Counted from the stretch's first letter, positions 7,637 through 16,941 are shown. The stretch is 64,000 nt of DNA from Brevundimonas lutea (GCF_003704105.1 NZ_QUOQ01000002.1:1-64000); one strand, 5' to 3'. The notes: a model not told the origin generated them from the sequence alone. Numbers and translations are program-made.

Positions 7637-8251
7637 TCACTTCTTGCCGAACAGCACGTCCAGAAGGCCGCCGAAGAAGCCCTTATTCTCCGGCTGAGCG
7701 GTCTGGCTGCTGGGCGGCGTCGAGGCGGCCGGAGCCGCCGCCGCCGGGGCCGGGATCGCCGCTGGCGCAGGCGCGGCGGCCGGAGCGGGGGTAGGCGCGG
7801 CGCTTGGCTTCGGCGCCGAGGCCACCCGGCGCGTCGCAGGCGCCTTGGGTTTGGCGGCCGGTTTGGCAGCCGAGGGTTTCGCCGCGCGCGTCGTCGCCGG
7901 CTTCGCGGCGGCGGGCTTGGTCGTCTTCGGGGCCGGCTTGAGCGCGGCAGACTTGGCGGCCGAGGCCGCGGCCGTGGCGCGCGGTTTGGCGGCGGGTTTT
8001 GCCGCCGTCCCGCCCTTGGCCGCCGAAGCGGCAGTGGAGGGTTTGGCGCGGGTCACGGCCGGCTTGGCGGCTGCGGTTTTGGCCGGCTTCGGGGCGGCGA
8101 CAGTCACAGGCTTGGCCGCCGGTTTCGGCTGGGCGGCGGCCTTCGGCGCCGGCGTCTTCGCGGGCTTCGTGCTCGCGGCGCTCGACTTTGGCGCGGCTTT
8201 CGGCTTGGAAGCGGCCGTGACCGCCTTCGGCTTGGATGGTGCTTTGGCCAT
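7637..8251 (-). CDS. Ala/Lys/Pro-rich histone-H1-like protein
   Basis: 204 residues built almost entirely of Ala, Lys, Pro, Thr and Ser, with repeated AAKPAAKP and KPAKT units, which recalls histone H1-like and AlgP/PhaF-type tails that bind DNA or polyanions. The last 15 residues switch to a hydrophobic motif GFFGGLLDVLFGKK, which might be an amphipathic or membrane-contacting helix. The ATG at 8251 is the natural start; the open frame continues far upstream only because it is antisense to prmA and the transporter. No catalytic motif. Divergent from prmA. A nucleoid-associated or scaffold role is inferred from composition only. Confidence 0.75.
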   Translation of the reverse strand: MAKAPSKPKAVTAASKPKAAPKSSAASTKPAKTPAPKAAAQPKPAAKPVTVAAPKPAKTAAAKPAVTRAKPSTAASAAKGGTAAKPAAKPRATAAASAAKSAALKPAPKTTKPAAAKPATTRAAKPSAAKPAAKPKAPATRRVASAPKPSAAPTPAPAAAPAPAAIPAPAAAAPAASTPPSSQTAQPENKGFFGGLLDVLFGKK

Positions 8252-8326
8252 GATGTCCCCGACCCCTGAAAAAATGAATGGCCCCGCCGGACCGTCTCGA
8301 ATCGCGATGATAGCGGTGATTTGCCT

Positions 8327-9220
8327 GTGACCGAAACCACGGCTGAAACCGTCACCGAAACCGCGCTCCAGATCGTCGCGCACGGACTCCGCGCCGAGGC
8401 CGAGGCCGGCGCGGCCCGCATCGACGCCGATCCGCTGCTGGAAGGCGTCACCTATTCCATTCTGGAAGAGGACGAGGATCGCGGCCTCTGGCGCATCGAC
8501 GCCTTTCCGACCACCGACGAGGAGGCCCGGGGCGTCGAGGCCCGCCTGACCGAGCAGCCGGGGCTGAAGGTCGTGGTCGAGAAGCTGGCCGACGCTGACT
8601 GGCTGGCCATGGCGCTCTCCGGCCTGCCTCCGGTCGAGGCCGGGCGCTTCTTCGTCTACGGCGCGCATGACCAGGGCCGGGCGCCGTCCAACCGCGTGGC
8701 GCTCAAGATCGACGCCGGCGCCGCCTTCGGCACCGGCCATCACGGCACCACGGTCGGCTGTTTGATCGCCTTTGACGAACTGCTCAAGCGCGAGCGGTTC
8801 GAGCGGGTGCTGGACGTCGGGGCCGGCACCGGCGTCCTGGCGATCGCGGCGGCCCGCACCGGCAGCCGCGTGGCCGTCGGCACCGACATCGACGAGCCCT
8901 CGGTCCGCATCGCCAATGAGAACGCTGCGCTGAACCAGGCCAGGGCGCGCTTCGTCCACGCCTCGGGCCTGGACGACCAGAAGATCCGCACCCACGCCCC
9001 CTATGATCTGGTGTTCGCCAACATTCTGGCCCCGCCGCTGGTGGCGCTGGCGCAGGACATCAAGACGGCTCTGCGCCCCGGCGGCGTGGCCATCCTGTCT
9101 GGCCTCTTGCGCAGTCAGGAGCGCCGCGTCACCGCCGCCTACACCTCGCGCGGTTTCAAGGTCGAGCGCCGGATCCACCGGGACGCCTGGAGCGCCCTGG
9201 TGCTCCGGCGCGGCGGCTGA
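8327..9220 (+). CDS. prmA: Ribosomal protein L11 methyltransferase PrmA
   Basis: SAM-dependent N-methylation of ribosomal protein L11. The 297-residue product has the L11-binding N-terminal domain, then [10 protein letters not shown] (about 143-152), the SAM loop [15 protein letters not shown], acidic GTDIDEPSV and the NILAPPL motif that replaces NPPY in this family. No ATG fits; GTG at 8327 has GCGGTGA ending 7 bases upstream, so it is preferred to TTG at 8321. The gene is followed 48 bp downstream by an MFS transporter, and is divergent from the Lys-rich protein. Confidence 0.9.
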   Translation: MTETTAETVTETALQIVAHGLRAEAEAGAARIDADPLLEGVTYSILEEDEDRGLWRIDAFPTTDEEARGVEARLTEQPGLKVVVEKLADADWLAMALSGLPPVEAGRFFVYGAHDQGRAPSNRVALKIDAGAAFGTGHHGTTVGCLIAFDELLKRERFERVLDVGAGTGVLAIAAARTGSRVAVGTDIDEPSVRIANENAALNQARARFVHASGLDDQKIRTHAPYDLVFANILAPPLVALAQDIKTALRPGGVAILSGLLRSQERRVTAAYTSRGFKVERRIHRDAWSALVLRRGG

Positions 9221-9268
9221 CGAAAACCCGGCGACAACCCGATGCGGCGGGTCTAGAGACCGCCGGCC

Positions 9269-10510
9269 ATGACCGCCGTCGCGCCCGAGAAACGCAAGGC
9301 CGCCCTCGCCTTCATCTTCGTGGTGGCGGTGATGGACATCCTGTCGATGGGCTTGGTCATTCCGGTCCTGCCGCCCCTGATCGAACAGTTCACGGGCTCC
9401 CCGGGGTCGGCCGGCATCTGGAACGGCGTGCTGGTGGCGCTGTGGGCCGGGATGCAGTTCCTGGCCTCGCCGGTAATCGGCTCGCTGTCGGATCAGTACG
9501 GGCGCCGGCCGGTGATTTTGATCTCCTGCGTCGGCCTGGCGCTGGACTGGGTGCTGATGGCCCTGGCGCCCAATCTCTGGTGGCTGGTGGTCGGGCGGCT
9601 GCTGGGCGGTCTGACGAGTTCCAGCTTCACCACCGTCTATGCCTATATGGCCGACATCACCGCGCCCGAGCACCGAGCCCGCGCCTATGGCCTGATCGGC
9701 GCGGCCTTCGGCGGCGGCTTCGTCATCGGCCCGGCGCTGGGCGGTCTGCTGGGTGAGTTCGGACCTCGCACGCCGTTCTGGGTCGCCGCCGTCCTGTCCG
9801 GCCTGACCGCCCTCTACGGCTGGTTCGTCCTGCCCGAGAGCCTGGCGCCCGAGAAGCGCATGACGTTCAGCTGGGCGCGCGCAAACCCGTTCGGCGCCAT
9901 GAAGCTCTTGGGCCGCCACCGCGAGCTGACTGGCCTGGCGGGCGTGAACTTCCTGCTTTACTTCGCTCACCACGTCTTTTCGGCTGTCTTCGTGCTCTAC
10001 GCCGCCCACCGCTACGGCTGGGGGCCGGGTCTGGTCGGGCTGGTCCTGGCCTTCGCCGGGGTGCTGGACATGATCGTCCAGGGCGTTCTGGTCGGGCCCT
10101 TGGTCAAGCGTTTCGGCGGCCGGGCGATCATGGTCGTCGGGCTGTTCGGCGGAGCTCTGGGCCTGGTCGCCATGGGCCTGGCGCCGCTCGGCTGGATATT
10201 CTTTTTGACCATGCTGCCCAACGCCCTGTGGGGTCTGGCCATGCCGACCCTGCAATCTCTGATGACCCGCCGCGTCGGCGACGACGAGCAGGGCCAGCTG
10301 CAGGGCGCCAACATGAGCGTGGCCTCGATCGCCGGCGTCGCCTCACCGCTGTTCTTCGGCTGGATCTACTCGATCTCGGTGGGGCAGGGCGCGCCCGTGC
10401 CGCATCCGGGCGCGGCCTTCGTCATCGCCGCCGGCGTTCTGCTGCTGGCCGCCGTCATCGGGGCCGTGACGAACCGCCGCGCGGAACGCGAGGAAAGCGC
10501 GACCGTTTGA
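9269..10510 (+). CDS. TCR/Tet-family MFS transporter
   Basis: A 413-residue 12-span permease. The first transmembrane helix holds [16 protein letters not shown], the loop 2-3 motif A is [14 protein letters not shown] (about 71-84), and motif C-like [18 protein letters not shown] follows helix 5, the layout of proton-driven TetA-type exporters. These proteins expel tetracyclines or other amphiphilic drugs, but chromosomal Caulobacterales members need not confer resistance. No adjacent TetR gene is present, so regulation is not visible. The start ATG at 9269 follows a modest RBS. Confidence 0.87.
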   Translation: MTAVAPEKRKAALAFIFVVAVMDILSMGLVIPVLPPLIEQFTGSPGSAGIWNGVLVALWAGMQFLASPVIGSLSDQYGRRPVILISCVGLALDWVLMALAPNLWWLVVGRLLGGLTSSSFTTVYAYMADITAPEHRARAYGLIGAAFGGGFVIGPALGGLLGEFGPRTPFWVAAVLSGLTALYGWFVLPESLAPEKRMTFSWARANPFGAMKLLGRHRELTGLAGVNFLLYFAHHVFSAVFVLYAAHRYGWGPGLVGLVLAFAGVLDMIVQGVLVGPLVKRFGGRAIMVVGLFGGALGLVAMGLAPLGWIFFLTMLPNALWGLAMPTLQSLMTRRVGDDEQGQLQGANMSVASIAGVASPLFFGWIYSISVGQGAPVPHPGAAFVIAAGVLLLAAVIGAVTNRRAEREESATV

Positions 10511-10587
10511 TCGTCGCCGCCATGATGACGCCCGATTGCCGGGCCGGGATGGCGGCTCCCGTTCTCTCGCACCCGACCCCACGGACG

Positions 10588-11988
10588 ATGAAGACATCCA
10601 GCCTCGCCCTCGCCGCCGCCCTGGCGCTCGCCGCCTGCGGAAACCCCGACGCCACAAACGCCCAGGAGGGGCCGTTCGATCAGGACTTCGGATCGACCGA
10701 TCGTGTCGCCCCAACCGACGCCGGGGCGCTCAAGACCTCCTTCGCTCCGGTGGTCAGGATCGCCGCCCCGGCCGTGGTCAACATCTCGGCCCGCAGCGTC
10801 CAGCGGGTGCGCGACCCGTTCTGGGAATTCTTCGGCGGCGGCGCGCCCCGCGCCCGGGTGGCGGAGTCGATCGGCTCCGGCGTCATCGTGCGTCCCAACG
10901 GCGTGGTGGTGACCAACAGCCATGTCGTCGCCGGGGCCCAGGAAATCCGCGTCACCCTCAACGACCGACGCGAATACCCCGCCACGGTGCTGTTGGCGGA
11001 CGAGCGTTCCGACATCGCCGTGCTGCAGCTCGAAGGCGCTGACGCCCTGCCGACCGTGCGGATCGATGATCAGGAGCAGCTGCTGGTCGGTGATCTGGTT
11101 CTCGCCATCGGCAATCCGTTCGGTGTCGGCCAGACGGTGACAAACGGCATCATCTCGGCCCTGAACCGCACCGACACCGGGATCGCCGACAGCGCCTCCT
11201 TCATCCAGACCGACGCCGCCATCAATCCGGGCAATTCCGGCGGCGCCCTGATCGATCTGGACGGCGACCTGATCGGCATCAACACCGCCATCTTCTCGCG
11301 GTCGGGCGCCTCGGCGGGCGTCGGCTTCGCGGTGCCGGCGCAGACGGTGCGCCAGGTGGTCGACAGCGCGGTGGGCGGCGAAACCCGGGTGATCCGTCCC
11401 TGGCTCGGCGTGGCCGTTCAGGGCGTCACCAACGACATCGCCCAGACCCTCGGCCTGCCCCGGCCGCAAGGGGTTGTGGTGACCGAGGTCTATCGCGGCG
11501 GACCGGCCGACCGCGCCGGCATCGGCGAGGGCGACGTCATCACCGCCGTCAACGGCCAGGAGATCAACGACCAGAGCGGCCTGAACTTTCAGGTCGGCAA
11601 TCGTGATCCCGGCGACACCGTCCAGGTCACGGTCAGAAACGATCGCGGTGCGCGCACCGTCAACGCCCGGGTCGAGCGCCTGCCCGGCGACGCTGACACC
11701 GACGGCGCGGCGGTGATCCAACAGGGCGTGCTCAGCGGGCTTGCGGTGCTGCCGCTCAATCCCGCCCTGGCGGACAGCCTGGGGGCCAGCCCCTTCGCCT
11801 CGGGCGTCATTGTCGGCGGCGTGGCGGGCCAGGGCTATGCGGCGCGCTACGGCTTCCGGCGTGGCGACCTGATCGTCCAGGTCAACGGTCGTCCGGCGAC
11901 CAGCCTCGACGCGATCGAGCGCCTGCCGCGCGGGACGGAGATCGTCATCGAACGCGGCGGACGACGTCAGAGCGCGGTTTTGCGCTGA
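10588..11988 (+). CDS. DegP/HtrA-type serine protease, lipoprotein
   Basis: Periplasmic quality-control protease of 466 residues. The lipobox LAAC (Cys17) shows membrane anchoring. The catalytic triad is H112 (TNSHVVAG), D142 (RSDIAVLQL) and S217 (NPGNSGGAL). Two PDZ domains follow, about 272-360 (PWLGVAVQGV...GGPADRAGIGEGDVITAVNG) and about 385-466 (GVIVGGVAGQGYAARYGFRRGDLIVQVNGRP). The start at ATG 10588 is chosen because it begins the signal peptide. Most DegP proteins are soluble with a cleaved signal; tethering by a lipid anchor would confine this one to a membrane face. Confidence 0.93.
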   Translation: MKTSSLALAAALALAACGNPDATNAQEGPFDQDFGSTDRVAPTDAGALKTSFAPVVRIAAPAVVNISARSVQRVRDPFWEFFGGGAPRARVAESIGSGVIVRPNGVVVTNSHVVAGAQEIRVTLNDRREYPATVLLADERSDIAVLQLEGADALPTVRIDDQEQLLVGDLVLAIGNPFGVGQTVTNGIISALNRTDTGIADSASFIQTDAAINPGNSGGALIDLDGDLIGINTAIFSRSGASAGVGFAVPAQTVRQVVDSAVGGETRVIRPWLGVAVQGVTNDIAQTLGLPRPQGVVVTEVYRGGPADRAGIGEGDVITAVNGQEINDQSGLNFQVGNRDPGDTVQVTVRNDRGARTVNARVERLPGDADTDGAAVIQQGVLSGLAVLPLNPALADSLGASPFASGVIVGGVAGQGYAARYGFRRGDLIVQVNGRPATSLDAIERLPRGTEIVIERGGRRQSAVLR

Positions 11989-11992
11989 TCGT

Positions 11993-12784
11993 CTAGTCCA
12001 GCTTGTTGGACGGCTGGCGGATCAGGTTGTCCGCGCCCTGGCGCATGTCCACGCCCGGCACGTTGGGCAGGTGCCGGCCCGGGCATCCCATGCCCATGTT
12101 CGATCCGGGGCAGTCGCCCGCCCCCATAATTCCGATGCCGCCCGAGAGAGGCGCGCGCCTTGCTTCGTATTGCGCCAGCTCGCGGGCCCCCTGAGCGGCG
12201 AAGCGGGCGTCGCGCTCGGGATCGCCCGTTCCGCGCGCCGCCGGCGCCGCCCTGGCCGCCTCCGCCAGTCGCCGGTCGCAGCCCTCTTGCTCGGCCCGGG
12301 TCAGGGTGCGGGTCGGCGGATGACAGCCGATGCCCGCCGCCCGCATCGACCGGGCGATCCGGTCCGCCTCGGTCTCGGGACGCACCTGCCACAGAGGATC
12401 GACGGCTCGTGCCGGGGATGGCGCGGCGGCGGACGGAAGGGGCGCGGACTGGTCGGGTCGAGGCGTCGGCGCGGCGTCTGACAAGGGCCGCGCGGCGGCG
12501 TAGGCGCCGGATGGCGTCACCACCTGCTGCACGGCTGGTGAGAGCGGCGCGGGACGCGGGGCGGTCTCGCCGTCCAGCAGCGGCCGGGGCTCTATCTCGA
12601 GCAGGATCACTGGTGGCGGGCCGGGAGGAAAGACGATGTCGCGGACCTGTCGTGCCGCCAGATAACCCAGCACCAGCAGGTGCAGCAGCACCGAGCCGAT
12701 CACCACGGCCGCCCAGGTGCGCCGGCGCCGGTCACGTGGCCTCAACGCCCAGGGCGGGCGCATGGCGGCCAGGGCTGTGCTCAT
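11993..12784 (-). CDS. Hypothetical single-span, proline-rich envelope protein
   Basis: 263 residues, no recognised domain. A basic N-terminus (RPRDRRRR) precedes one membrane helix (about 24-44), then a Pro/Ala-rich linker of about 80 residues and a periplasmic region with two cysteine pairs: IGCHPPTRTLTRAEQEGCDRRL (about 152-173) and GDCPGSNMGMGC (about 225-236), which probably form disulfides. The architecture (short cytoplasmic tail, span, proline-rich stalk) is TonB-like, but the TonB C-terminal fold is not evident. Convergent with the DegP gene, 4 bp apart. Confidence 0.6.
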   Translation of the reverse strand: MSTALAAMRPPWALRPRDRRRRTWAAVVIGSVLLHLLVLGYLAARQVRDIVFPPGPPPVILLEIEPRPLLDGETAPRPAPLSPAVQQVVTPSGAYAAARPLSDAAPTPRPDQSAPLPSAAAPSPARAVDPLWQVRPETEADRIARSMRAAGIGCHPPTRTLTRAEQEGCDRRLAEAARAAPAARGTGDPERDARFAAQGARELAQYEARRAPLSGGIGIMGAGDCPGSNMGMGCPGRHLPNVPGVDMRQGADNLIRQPSNKLD

Positions 12785-12873
12785 GACGCCCCCCTCGGCA
12801 AGCCCCCCGACCTGCTTACGGCGACGCTAGGCTGGGCCAGACGCTCGCGCAACGCCGATCATTTTGGCCACAA

Positions 12874-14172
12874 TCACTCCCGTCTCAGCGCCTCGATCGG
12901 GTCCAGCTGCGCGGCGCGCCAGGCGGGGTAGGCGCCGAAGACCACGCCGACGAAGGTGGAGAAGCCGATAGCCAGCGGCGCGGCCCAGGCTGGAATCGCC
13001 GTCGGCCAGTCGCCGAAACGGGCCATCAGCAGCGCTCCGCCGACCCCGACGATCAGGCCCAGCAAGCCACCCAGCAGCGACAGCACCACGCTCTCAAGCG
13101 CGAACTGGGTCAGCACATCGGAGCGGCGGGCGCCGATGGCCATGCGCAGGCCGATCTCGCGCGTCCGCTCGGTCACCGACACCAGCATGATGTTCATGAT
13201 CCCGACCCCACCGACCACCAGCGAGACCCCGGCGACGGCGGCCAGCAGCAGGGTGAAGGTCTGGCTGGACGACGCCGCCGCCTCCTGAATCGAGGTCAGG
13301 TTCTGGATGTTGAAATCATCGTCCTCGCCGGGCTGGATGCGGTGCCGCTGGCGCAGCAGCTCGGCCAGGTCCTGCTCCAGCGGGTACAGGGCGTCCTCGT
13401 CGATGGCCTTCACATAGACCTGATTGACGCTGTTGCCGCGTGCGCCGGGGCCGCGACCGATGACGCGGCTGCGGGCGGCGTCCAGCGGAATGACCACGAT
13501 GTCGTCCTGGTCCTGGAAACCGGACTGCCCCTTGGGAGCCAGCACCCCGACCACGGTGAAGGGGATGGGACCGATGCGCATGCGCTGTCCGACCGGATCG
13601 ACGCCGGGGCCGAACAGTTCATCGACCACCGTCTGGCCTAGCACCGCGACCTTGCGGCCGCTGTCGGCGGCGGCCTGATCGAACATCTGGCCGGACGCGA
13701 TCTCCAGGTCGCGGGCGATCAGGTACTCGGGGGTCACCCCCTCGATACGGCTGGACCAGTTGGCGCCTTCATAGACCAGCTGGGCCCCGCCATTGATGGC
13801 GGGCGAGACCGCGCGCACGCCGTCCAGGGTGCGCATCGCCTCGGCGTCGGCGGTCTCCAGGCTGGCGCCCGAGCCGCCCGCCCCGCGCACGAAGCCGCCG
13901 CCCCCGCCGCGCGGCGCGCCGGGCCGCACCACCAGCATGTTGGTGCCAAGTCCCGAGAGGGCTTCCTCGACCTGTTTCTGGGCGCCCAGACCGACCGAGG
14001 TCATCATGATGACCGCCGCCACCCCGATGACCACGCCCAGCGAGGTCAGGGCCGAGCGCATCGGATGCGCGCCGATGGCCCCGAAGGCGAAGCGGAACAG
14101 CTCCATCGGGTTCATCTGGCCGGCGGTGATGTGCAGGCCGTGCGAAGGCTTCAGGCGGGTCTGCTGGTCCAT
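12874..14172 (-). CDS. MacB-type ABC transporter permease (FtsX domain)
   Basis: 432 residues with the MacB permease plan: transmembrane helix 1 (about 20-42, preceded by FAFGAIGAHPMRSALTSLGVVIG), a large periplasmic MacB_PCD domain (about 65-300), and a C-terminal FtsX block with three helices containing GGVGIMNIMLVSVTERTREIGLRMAIGARRSDVLTQF and LDPIEALRRE. Unlike E. coli MacB the ATPase is a separate polypeptide, encoded 2 bp upstream. With the adaptor it should form a mechanotransmission pump that expels substrates from the periplasm. No outer-membrane channel gene is nearby, so a shared TolC is expected. Confidence 0.9.
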   Translation of the reverse strand: MDQQTRLKPSHGLHITAGQMNPMELFRFAFGAIGAHPMRSALTSLGVVIGVAAVIMMTSVGLGAQKQVEEALSGLGTNMLVVRPGAPRGGGGGFVRGAGGSGASLETADAEAMRTLDGVRAVSPAINGGAQLVYEGANWSSRIEGVTPEYLIARDLEIASGQMFDQAAADSGRKVAVLGQTVVDELFGPGVDPVGQRMRIGPIPFTVVGVLAPKGQSGFQDQDDIVVIPLDAARSRVIGRGPGARGNSVNQVYVKAIDEDALYPLEQDLAELLRQRHRIQPGEDDDFNIQNLTSIQEAAASSSQTFTLLLAAVAGVSLVVGGVGIMNIMLVSVTERTREIGLRMAIGARRSDVLTQFALESVVLSLLGGLLGLIVGVGGALLMARFGDWPTAIPAWAAPLAIGFSTFVGVVFGAYPAWRAAQLDPIEALRRE

Positions 14173-14174
14173 GG

Positions 14175-14849
14175 TCAGCTCCGCTCGTCGGTGACGATGT
14201 GGCCGTCGCGGAACGCCACGCGGCGTTTGGCGCGCTCGGCGACCTCGGTGTCGTGGGTGACGATGCACAGGGTCAGGCCCTGGGCGTTCAGCTCGTCGAA
14301 CAGGGCCAGCACCTCCTGGCCGGTGGAGGTGTCCAGCGCCCCGGTCGGTTCGTCGGCCAGCAGCAGGTCCGGCGCGTTCGACAGGGCCCGGGCGATGGCC
14401 ACCCGCTGCTGCTGACCGCCCGACATCTGGGTCGGTCGATTGTTCAGCCGGTGGCCGAGACCGACGCGCTCCAGCAGCTCCACCGCCCGCTCGCGTCGCT
14501 CGGTCGGCGGGATGCCGGCGTAGATCATCGGCAGTTCGACGTTCTGGGTCGCGGTCAGGCGCGGCAGCAACTGGAAGGACTGGAAGACGAAGCCGATCCG
14601 CCGGTTACGGAAACTGGCCAGCTCGTCGTCGTCGAACTCGGCCACGGGCTCGCCCTCAAAGCGATAGGCGCCGCCGCTGGGGCGATCCAGCCCGCCGACC
14701 ACATTCATCAGCGTCGACTTGCCCGAGCCCGAGGGCCCGACGATGGCGACATGCTCGCCCGGGTCGATGTCCAGCGACACCCCGGCCAGGGCGTTGATGA
14801 CCTCGTCGCCCATCACATAGGTCTTGGTCAGACGGTCAATCTCGATCAT
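14175..14849 (-). CDS. MacB-type ABC transporter ATPase
   Basis: 224-residue ATPase of the LolD/MacB class: Walker A GPSGSGKST, Q-loop FVFQSFQLLPRLT, signature MSGGQQQRVAIARAL, Walker B LLLADEPTGALD and switch His in IVTHDTEVAE. The ATG at 14849 overlaps the adaptor stop by one base (TGATG), so the two are translationally coupled; a TTG one codon upstream is less likely. It powers the permease encoded next. Confidence 0.93.
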   Translation of the reverse strand: MIEIDRLTKTYVMGDEVINALAGVSLDIDPGEHVAIVGPSGSGKSTLMNVVGGLDRPSGGAYRFEGEPVAEFDDDELASFRNRRIGFVFQSFQLLPRLTATQNVELPMIYAGIPPTERRERAVELLERVGLGHRLNNRPTQMSGGQQQRVAIARALSNAPDLLLADEPTGALDTSTGQEVLALFDELNAQGLTLCIVTHDTEVAERAKRRVAFRDGHIVTDERS

Positions 14850-16417
14850 CAACGGCCAAAGCCTCCGCCGCCGCCGCCCATTCGCTGGGCGGCCTGCTGG
14901 GCGCGCTCATCGGTGCGGCGCGGGCCGCCGCCGGTGATGACCTCGTCGCCGGCCTCCAGTTGGCCGCCGACGATCTCGGTATAGCTGCCGTCGGTGGCGC
15001 CGGTGCGGACCGGAACGGCCACGGGCTCGCCGTCGCGCAGCACCCAGACCACACCACGTCCGCCGCCGCCGGCGAAACGCAGGCGCAGGGTCTCCAGCGT
15101 GGTTCGCTGGTCCGCGCGCAACAGTGGCGCGATCTCGTCGAAGGCCGCGTTGAACGCTGTCGCCCGAGCCGGATTGGCGCCGCCACGCCCGCCGCCGCCC
15201 GCGGCCGAGGCGCGCATCGAGGCGCGGGCGGTCTGCTGGGCGCGCTGCAGGATCGGCTCGACCTGGGCGCGCTGGGCGGCGTCAAGGTTCAGTTCCTCGG
15301 TGATCGAGGCGACCATGTTTCCGCGCCCGGCGCCGCCTTGACCGCGCTCGCGCTGAGCTCCGCCCGCCTCGGCGCCCCGGCCTCGCCGCCCGGCCGCCGG
15401 GGCCTCGGCGTCGGCGGGGGTGAAGCGCAGGGCGGAGTTCGGCACGCGCAGCACGCCGCGCCGCTCGGACAGGATGATGTCGGCGTTGGCGGTCATGCCG
15501 GGCAGCAGCTTCTCGCCCGGATTGTCGGCCTCAACCTCGACCGTATAGGCGACCACGCTGGACTCGGCCTGGGGCAGGGCGCGGATGCGGGTAACGGCGC
15601 CGGTGAAGTTGTCGTTCGGAAAGGCGTCGACGGTGAAGCGCACGGCCTGACCGGGCTGAACCTGGCCGATATCGGCCTCGTCGACATTGATCAGCGCCTG
15701 AACCCGGCTGAGGTCCTGCGCCAGGGTGAACAGCACCGCGACGTTCAGACCCGAGGCCACGGTCTGGCCTGGCTCGATCTGGCGATCGATGATGACGCCG
15801 TCGATCGGCGCGACGATGGTGGTACGGCCCAGGGTCGCCTGGTTGGCGCGCAGCGAGGCCTGCTGCTGGGCGACCTGGGCGCGGGCCTGGCGCACGCCGG
15901 CCTGGGCGGTCTTCAGCGACGCGTCGGCCGTGTCCAGCGCCGCCTGGGCGATGATGCCCCGGTCGAACAGGAACTTCTGGCGATCGTACTCGGCCTGCGC
16001 CAGGGCGACATTGGCCTGGGCCGTCGCCACCTGGGCCTGGGCGGCCTCGATCGAGGCCTGGGACTGCTCCACCGCCGAACGCTGGTTCTGGGGATCCAGA
16101 ATGGCCAGCACCTGGCCGCGCCGCACCCGGTCATTATAGTCGACCAGGACGTCGGTCACCTGGCCCGAAATCTGCGAGCCGACCTCCACCGTGACCAGCG
16201 CCTCCAGCGTGCCCGAGGCCGCCACCGAGGAGGTGATCTCGCCGGTCTGGACCGCCTCGGTGCGATAGGGATCGACATCGCCGCCGCCGCGCAGGAAGAA
16301 GAACCAGACCGCGAGCAGCGCCAGCAACAGGGCCAGCCCACCGAGGATCAGCTTGCCGCCCGGCCGGGCGAACCGGCGCTTCCTGGGAGCGCCCGAGGCG
16401 AGAGAGGTCGAGGTCAT
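14849..16417 (-). CDS. MacA-like periplasmic adaptor with an inserted helical domain
   Basis: 522 residues, much longer than typical MacA (about 370). Order: membrane anchor (about 22-42), beta-barrel/lipoyl half (ASGTLEALVTVEVGSQISGQV, 67-87), a coiled-coil hairpin rich in Ala/Gln (about 112-195), lipoyl return (IVAPIDGVIIDRQIEPGQTV, 201-220), barrel domain to about 335. Then an extra block of about 115 residues (337-452), Gly/Arg-rich at both ends around a helical core (LNLDAAQRAQVEPILQRAQQ and LRADQRTTLETLR), precedes the usual C-terminal VWVLRDGEPVAVPVRTG. The core resembles the LTxxQ/Spy chaperone-like pattern. First gene of the transporter operon. Confidence 0.88.
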   Translation of the reverse strand: MTSTSLASGAPRKRRFARPGGKLILGGLALLLALLAVWFFFLRGGGDVDPYRTEAVQTGEITSSVAASGTLEALVTVEVGSQISGQVTDVLVDYNDRVRRGQVLAILDPQNQRSAVEQSQASIEAAQAQVATAQANVALAQAEYDRQKFLFDRGIIAQAALDTADASLKTAQAGVRQARAQVAQQQASLRANQATLGRTTIVAPIDGVIIDRQIEPGQTVASGLNVAVLFTLAQDLSRVQALINVDEADIGQVQPGQAVRFTVDAFPNDNFTGAVTRIRALPQAESSVVAYTVEVEADNPGEKLLPGMTANADIILSERRGVLRVPNSALRFTPADAEAPAAGRRGRGAEAGGAQRERGQGGAGRGNMVASITEELNLDAAQRAQVEPILQRAQQTARASMRASAAGGGGRGGANPARATAFNAAFDEIAPLLRADQRTTLETLRLRFAGGGGRGVVWVLRDGEPVAVPVRTGATDGSYTEIVGGQLEAGDEVITGGGPRRTDERAQQAAQRMGGGGGGFGR

Positions 16418-16501
16418 GCGCGTTTTTCGTTATGGTTGCGGCGGTTTCAAAGATGAACGGCCAAACCATCGGTTTCCGTCGCTGACCCTGGGGTGAATGG
16501 G

Positions 16502-16810
16502 ATGAGGGTGGCTTTGGTGCTGTCGGCATTGGCGATGGGCGGATGCGCGGCGGGAAAAGTCTGTCCCGATGGCGCGATTCCAGGGCCGCGACTCGCGCTG
16601 GTCGATATCGCATGCGGCGTGAACGATGATGGCTCGGTGCGCGACTGTGAAGTCGTGCGTGAGGATCCCTCCGGCTTTGGATTCGGAGGCGCAGCCCTGA
16701 AGGGCGCCGGTCAGGCGACGTTGAGACCGACGGGCAAGAAGCTGACAGAAGACACGCGCATCCGGTTCACGCTTCGATTTCGCTCTACCGAGCCGCCCTG
16801 TCCCGCTTGA
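16502..16810 (+). CDS. Small lipoprotein with TonB C-terminal-like domain
   Basis: 102 residues. Signal peptide and lipobox end at ALAMGGC (Cys15). The mature part, VDIACGVNDDGSVRDCEVVREDPSGFGFGGAALKG, has the conserved pattern of a TonB C-terminal domain (C.V..DG.V.DC.V..E.P.G.GFG.AAL), with two cysteines that probably pair. It lacks the membrane span and proline stalk of a true TonB, so it cannot couple to ExbBD by itself. ATG 16502 is preferred to GTG 16493 because TGGGGTGA lies 5 bases upstream. Divergent from the MacA-like operon. Function unknown. Confidence 0.65.
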   Translation: MRVALVLSALAMGGCAAGKVCPDGAIPGPRLALVDIACGVNDDGSVRDCEVVREDPSGFGFGGAALKGAGQATLRPTGKKLTEDTRIRFTLRFRSTEPPCPA

Positions 16811-16909
16811 CCCAAAGCCCCCTCGCGCGTAGAAGCCGCGCACTTTCGAGGCGTGGGCGGTTCGCCGTTCGCTGATCTCGCGACAATTGAATGGACGGGC
16901 TGTGTCCCG

Positions 16910-16941
16910 CCGGAACGCCCAAAGCGCGCGTTCCGGTTTTT
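16910..16941 (+). terminator. Rho-independent terminator ahead of the str operon
   Basis: CCGGAACGC (16910-16918) pairs with GCGTTCCGG (16928-16936) across a 9-nt loop and is followed at once by TTTTT. It can end transcription from the small lipoprotein gene. If a promoter of the ribosomal operon lies further upstream it would act as an attenuator in the rpsL leader. A further short repeat CCCTC-ACTC-GAGGG is at 16990-17003. Confidence 0.8.

Noticed and set aside
7637-10255. An 872-codon minus-strand frame covering prmA and the MFS gene
   Set aside because: Only the last 204 codons (from ATG 8251) are a real gene; the rest is antisense to two clear plus-strand genes and has biased, motif-free composition.
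9269-10510. Tetracycline resistance gene
   Set aside because: TetA-type layout is clear, but chromosomal Tet-family pumps without a tetR neighbour are common and no resistance can be claimed from sequence alone.
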